The notes beneath the pieces were generated by a model. It saw only the letters and a list, made by a program, of their open reading frames with translations, had not been told where the DNA came from and ran no database searches. Below are positions 60,837 through 64,000 of a stretch of 64,000 nucleotides of DNA, piece after piece (the first letter of the stretch is position 1; the number at the start of each line of letters is the position of its first letter). The position numbers and the translations under genes were made by a program. The stretch spans positions 62,001 to 126,000 of the forward strand of contig NZ_JACIJH010000002.1 in assembly GCF_014199295.1 (NCBI RefSeq). Direction: 5' to 3'. Source of the stretch: Sphingopyxis panaciterrulae. GTDB taxonomy: Bacteria > Pseudomonadota > Alphaproteobacteria > Sphingomonadales > Sphingomonadaceae.

Positions 60837-61199
60837 CTAACCCTCCGCCTTTGCGCCCTGCGCGTCCGGAACCTGCGCCGCATTTTCGCTCCGGTCGCGA
60901 TAAATGGCGGCGCGGGCGAGCAGGATGAGCGTGACCGGCGTCGTCAGCGTAACGAACAGCGCGATCAGGATTTCATGGACCACGGGCCGGGTCTGGAGGA
61001 CCGAGAAGCACAGCATGGAGGCGAGGAGGATCGCCGCCATGCCGGCGGTCGCGCCGAGCGTCGTGGCGTGGACGCGGGCATAGAAGGTCGGCAGACGGAT
61101 CAGACCGAGCGCGCCCACCAGCGTCAGGATGCTGCCGCCCAGCACCAGAAGGGCGATGATGATCGCGGCCCAGGTCGGCAGGTCGGGGGCCTGGATCAT
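60837..61199 (-). CDS. mnhG: Mrp/Mnh cation antiporter subunit G
   Basis: 120 residues with three helices; the conserved LVGALGLIRLPTFYARVHAT (about 26-45) is the PhaG_MnhG signature. It is a small subunit of the multi-protein Na+(K+)/H+ antiporter of the inner membrane. The gene overlaps mnhF by four bases and is the last of the operon. Confidence 0.92.
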   Translation of the reverse strand: MIQAPDLPTWAAIIIALLVLGGSILTLVGALGLIRLPTFYARVHATTLGATAGMAAILLASMLCFSVLQTRPVVHEILIALFVTLTTPVTLILLARAAIYRDRSENAAQVPDAQGAKAEG

Positions 61200-61477
61200 T
61201 CGATGACCTCCCCCCGCATCAGGAATTTGCCGAGCGCGACGGTGCCGACGAAGCCCAGCAGCGCGATGACCAGCGCCGCCTCGAAATAGAGGGTGCGCCC
61301 GGTCTGGATGCCATAGGTCAGGAGCAGTAGCATGGCCGTCAGATAGAGGGTGTCGAGCCCCAGCACCCGGTCCTGCGCACGCGGGCCGCGGAGCATCCGG
61401 AAGGCGGCGCATGCCATCGCCAGGCCGAGCAATATCTGCGAGGCGGTGATCGCCAGCGCCAGCATCAGCGACGTCAT
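61196..61477 (-). CDS. mnhF: Mrp/Mnh cation antiporter subunit F
   Basis: 93 residues with three helices; MACAAFRMLRGPRAQDRVLG with DTLYLTAMLL (about 19-51) is the MnhF motif. It is a small membrane subunit of the antiporter. It overlaps both mnhE and mnhG by four bases (ATGA type). Confidence 0.92.
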   Translation of the reverse strand: MTSLMLALAITASQILLGLAMACAAFRMLRGPRAQDRVLGLDTLYLTAMLLLLTYGIQTGRTLYFEAALVIALLGFVGTVALGKFLMRGEVIE

Positions 61478-61956
61478 TCGAATATCTCCATCAGCAGCCG
61501 TTCATAGCGGTCCCGGATCAGTTCGGTCCATTCCGCTTCGTCGACGAGATCGAGGACATGGATCAGGATGACGTGGCGGTTCGCGTCATGCTGAACCCAC
61601 AGCGACCCCGGCGTCGCGGTGATGATGAGGGCGAGCACGGCGAGCGCATAGGGGCTGCGCAATTGTGTCGGCAACTCGATGAAATCCGAATGGCGGTCGG
61701 GCGGATTGACGAGGATGATCTTGGCCACCGCGATGTTCGAGCGGACGATGTCGGCCAGAACGATACCGGAAAGTCGGACCACGGCCCAGCCGATCCGGAC
61801 GCGCGGCGGCTCCACTTGCAGCGACAGCATCGACCGCGACACGATGAGGGCGACGAGCGCGCCGAGCAGGACGTGTCCGGGCGAAAAGCCGGTCAGCAAT
61901 ATCCACATCGCGAACAGCGCCAGCGCGAGCAGCGGGAAAGGAACGAAGCGCTTCAC
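61474..61956 (-). CDS. mnhE: Mrp/Mnh cation antiporter subunit E
   Basis: 160 residues from a GTG at 61956 that overlaps the mnhD stop (GTGA). Helices at about 5-45, then the MnhE core VLADIVRSNIAVAKIILV and TPGSLWVQHDANRHVILIHVL in pieces. It is a membrane subunit of the antiporter, thought to help assembly. Confidence 0.92.
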   Translation of the reverse strand: MKRFVPFPLLALALFAMWILLTGFSPGHVLLGALVALIVSRSMLSLQVEPPRVRIGWAVVRLSGIVLADIVRSNIAVAKIILVNPPDRHSDFIELPTQLRSPYALAVLALIITATPGSLWVQHDANRHVILIHVLDLVDEAEWTELIRDRYERLLMEIFE

Positions 61957-63566
61957 GGCTGCGCCCCCGCGGCCGCATTGCCCACAGCGGCGACATAACC
62001 GGCCGGATCGTGCAGCGCCGCCGATGCCGCCTCGAGATAGGCCATCACCGGCCCCGCCCCCAGCATCAGCGCTAGGCAGACCGCCAGCAGCAGCCCGATC
62101 GGCGCGACCTCGACGAGGCTGAGGCGCGCCGGCGCGTCCTCCGCCGGCGTCCACAACAGGTCGATGCCGGCGCGCGTCATCACGATCATCGTCGCGAGGC
62201 CGGAGACGATGATCAGCCCGATCAGCGTCCAGTTCATCGGCCCGACGCCGCCCGCGCGCAGCAGCGCGTCGATGATCGCGAATTTGGCGATGAAGCCCGA
62301 CAGCGGCGGCAGTCCTGCGAGCAGCAGCGCGCAGAAGATGAAGCCGCCGCCGAGGATCGCGATCGTGCCCGGAATGACGACGCCCGTTTCATCCTCCTCT
62401 TCCTCGATCGCGCCGACATATTCGTCGTCGAACACGGGTTCGGCGATACCGGCGATCATATCCTCCTCGTCGGCGTTGCGCTCGACCGGCTCGATGATCA
62501 GGTAGAGCGCGCCGATCGCGAGGGTCGAGCTGACCAGATAGAAAAGCAGCGCAGCGACGAGCGGCTGGCCGCCGATGCCGAGCCCGGCGAGCAGTGTCCC
62601 CGACGAGACCAGCACATAATGGCCTGCCACGCGTGTGAGCTGGCGCGCGGACAGGATGCCGATGATGCCGAACGCCATGGTGGCGAGGCCGGCATAGAGC
62701 AGCCCGTCGTTGGCGAAGCCCGCAGCGTCGCCCGACGCCTCGCCGAACAGCAGGAAGGAGAGGCGGAGGATGACGTAGATGCCGACTTTGGTCATGATCG
62801 CGAACAGGGCGGCGACCGGCGGGGCCGCTGCGGCATAGGTGCGCGGGAGCCAGAAGCTGAGCGGCCAGACCCCTGCCTTGACCAGAAAGGCGACCCCCAG
62901 GATCGCCGCGCCCGCCTCCAGCAGCGCGAGGTCGCCCGACGGAGTGTCCGCGATGCGGGTCGCGAGGTCGGCCATGTTGAGCGTGCCGGTGACCGAATAG
63001 ATCAGCGCCACGCCGATCAGGAACAGCAGCGAGGCGGCAATGTTGATCGTGATGTAATGCAGGCTGGCGCTGGTTCGCTCGGTCCCCGATCCGTGCAGGA
63101 TCAGGCCGTAGGATGCCGCGAGCAGCACCTCGAAAAAGACGAAGAGGTTGAAGATGTCGCCGGTCAGGAAAGCGCCGTTCACCCCCATCAGCAACAGCAG
63201 GAACAGCGCGTGAAAGCGCGGCCCCGACCGGTCCCAGCGCGCCAGCGCATAAAAGAGCCCGGTGAAACCGAGCACGTTGGTGAGCAGCAGCATCGTGGCC
63301 GACAGGCGGTCGACCACCAGTACGATCCCGAACGGCGCCGGCCAGTTGCCGAGCAGATAGACATGGGGGCCCGTCGCGCCCGCGCTGCCCGCGTCGCTGG
63401 TGAACCACAGCAGCGCCGCAGCGTTGAGGATGAGCAGCGCCGACGCCCCCAGGCTGAGCCAGCGTTTCAGCACGCGCCGCCGCTCGTCGAAGGCGAGCAT
63501 CAGCGCGCTGGCCAGCAGCGGCAGCAGGATCGGCGCGATGATCAGGTGATGGAGCCAACCGGTCAT
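61953..63566 (-). CDS. mnhD: Mrp/Mnh cation antiporter subunit D
   Basis: 537 residues with about 14 helices. The antiporter-type residues are Glu146 (NLFVFFEVLLAASYG) and Lys230 in FLVKAGVWPLSFWLPRTYAA, as in complex I NuoM/N-like subunits. An acidic loop (about 359-400, with AIEEEEDETG) lies between two late helices. Start at 63566 (MTGWLHHLI). Upstream, instead of the usual four-base overlap with mnhC, there is a 269-bp palindromic insert. Confidence 0.94.
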   Translation of the reverse strand: MTGWLHHLIIAPILLPLLASALMLAFDERRRVLKRWLSLGASALLILNAAALLWFTSDAGSAGATGPHVYLLGNWPAPFGIVLVVDRLSATMLLLTNVLGFTGLFYALARWDRSGPRFHALFLLLLMGVNGAFLTGDIFNLFVFFEVLLAASYGLILHGSGTERTSASLHYITINIAASLLFLIGVALIYSVTGTLNMADLATRIADTPSGDLALLEAGAAILGVAFLVKAGVWPLSFWLPRTYAAAAPPVAALFAIMTKVGIYVILRLSFLLFGEASGDAAGFANDGLLYAGLATMAFGIIGILSARQLTRVAGHYVLVSSGTLLAGLGIGGQPLVAALLFYLVSSTLAIGALYLIIEPVERNADEEDMIAGIAEPVFDDEYVGAIEEEEDETGVVIPGTIAILGGGFIFCALLLAGLPPLSGFIAKFAIIDALLRAGGVGPMNWTLIGLIIVSGLATMIVMTRAGIDLLWTPAEDAPARLSLVEVAPIGLLLAVCLALMLGAGPVMAYLEAASAALHDPAGYVAAVGNAAAGAQP

Positions 63567-63835
63567 GAGCGTTTTTCGACCATTTTGGGTTGCCTTGACG
63601 GAGCCGATTTTGGCCCAGTGCGAGGCGCGAGGAGGGAGCGATGCCGAGGCATCGTGACCGACGAGCAACGCGGCAATGGGCCAAAATCGGCCCGCCGCGG
63701 AGCGGTTGGGCCAGGAAGCCCGCTGGCCGCGTTGCGTTGCTTGCAGGGGCTCACTAGCCCCTGCCACGCGCCGCGTCTCGCCAGCGGGCTTCCTGGCCCA
63801 ATCAAGGCGACCCAAAATGGTCGAAAAACGCTCAT
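63564..63835. repeat. Cloverleaf-like inverted-repeat element between mnhC and mnhD
   Basis: The ends at 63564-63598 and 63801-63835 are inverted copies of about 35 bases (TGAGCGTTTTTCGACCATTT core). Inside are two more hairpins: one closing at 63604-63617 with 63677-63690 (CGATTTTGGCCCA), and one at 63706-63727 with 63779-63800 (GGGCCAGGAAGCCCGCTGG). The tetramer TCAT (ATGA on the gene strand) occurs at both ends, spaced 269 bases. It looks like a mobile palindromic element; no coding sequence inside. Confidence 0.88.
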
Positions 63836-64000
63836 GCTTCGCCGTCCTCGCCGTCGACATGGTCGGTGCCGGTCAGTCCGCGCGAGGCGAGCAGCACGAC
63901 CAGCAGCAGCGCGGTGGTCGCGAAGGAGATGACGATCGCCGTCAGCACCAGCGCCTGCGGCAGCGGGTCGGCATAGAGCGCCGGGTCGGCGGACGCCGTA
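63832..64000 (-). CDS. mnhC: Mrp/Mnh cation antiporter subunit C, C-terminal fragment
   Basis: The last 55 residues are present: [39 protein letters not shown], matching MnhC/NuoK-like subunits, where this is the final helix. The N-terminal part lies beyond the right edge. Its stop reads GCATGAGC on the gene strand, so an ATG is overlapped by the stop, as if a start had once begun here. Confidence 0.9.
   Translation of the reverse strand, partial: TASADPALYADPLPQALVLTAIVISFATTALLLVVLLASRGLTGTDHVDGEDGEA

Noticed and set aside
63578-63835. Short open frames inside the mnhC/mnhD spacer
   Set aside because: They follow from the inverted-repeat structure, lack start signals and have no domain.

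Overview
The window comes from a high-GC alphaproteobacterium of the order Sphingomonadales, most likely a Sphingopyxis-like organism. The signs are the gene orders secB/tim44/mltA/smr, rpmH-rnpA-yidD-yidC-engB, DUF721-DsbA-DsbA-smc and pcm-tolC-DUF2497, the TonB-receptor style, and several families of short intergenic palindromic repeats. There is no rRNA, CRISPR array, complete insertion sequence or prophage. The genus is inference; the order is well supported.

Layout. 0-9.6 kb is core housekeeping: secB (cut by the left edge), a Tim44-like protein, MltA, an Smr protein, dapE, a cupin protein, a GST, then the minus-strand run rpmH-rnpA-yidD-yidC-engB. At 9.8-17.9 kb an almost continuous minus-strand block begins with a TetR regulator over a clear palindromic operator and runs through VOC/glyoxalase proteins, DoxX, two GSTs, a doubled DUF1428 protein, a DUF899 protein and a small membrane protein. 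It looks like a regulated stress or detoxification cassette. At 18-27.5 kb are comM, a GFA-family protein, a SpoIIAA-like protein, a bactofilin overlapping an M23 peptidase, an ICMT-like membrane protein, corA, a GNAT, gshA and rsmE.

The most interesting region is 27.6-38.3 kb. A TonB receptor is divergent from a five-gene operon encoding an M19 dipeptidase homologue, a DUF1611/DgcN-like protein, two S12 serine hydrolases and an N-acyl-D-amino-acid deacylase homologue. All but the DgcN-like protein look exported. I read it as a system for taking up and degrading peptides or N-acyl compounds that contain D-amino acids. Its two amidohydrolase-fold members have both lost about half of their canonical metal ligands. 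A second D-amino-acid locus lies at 57.5-60.8 kb: an Lrp-type regulator divergent from alanine racemase, DadA dehydrogenase and RidA.

38.5-41.5 kb holds three overlapping TadE/TadG-like genes. 41.5-54.2 kb is core again: ubiA, smc, two DsbA-like proteins, DUF721, mutY, an S12 hydrolase, nudC, DUF2497, tolC and pcm. A tRNA-Cys at 54.45 kb is followed by about 1.9 kb of accessory-looking DNA with two small membrane-protein genes, a transposase fragment and a frameshifted RND-pump fragment. The window ends in an mrp/mnh cation antiporter operon (G, F, E, D and partial C on the minus strand). A 269-bp cloverleaf-like inverted-repeat element appears to have inserted exactly at the overlapping stop/start of mrpC and mrpD.
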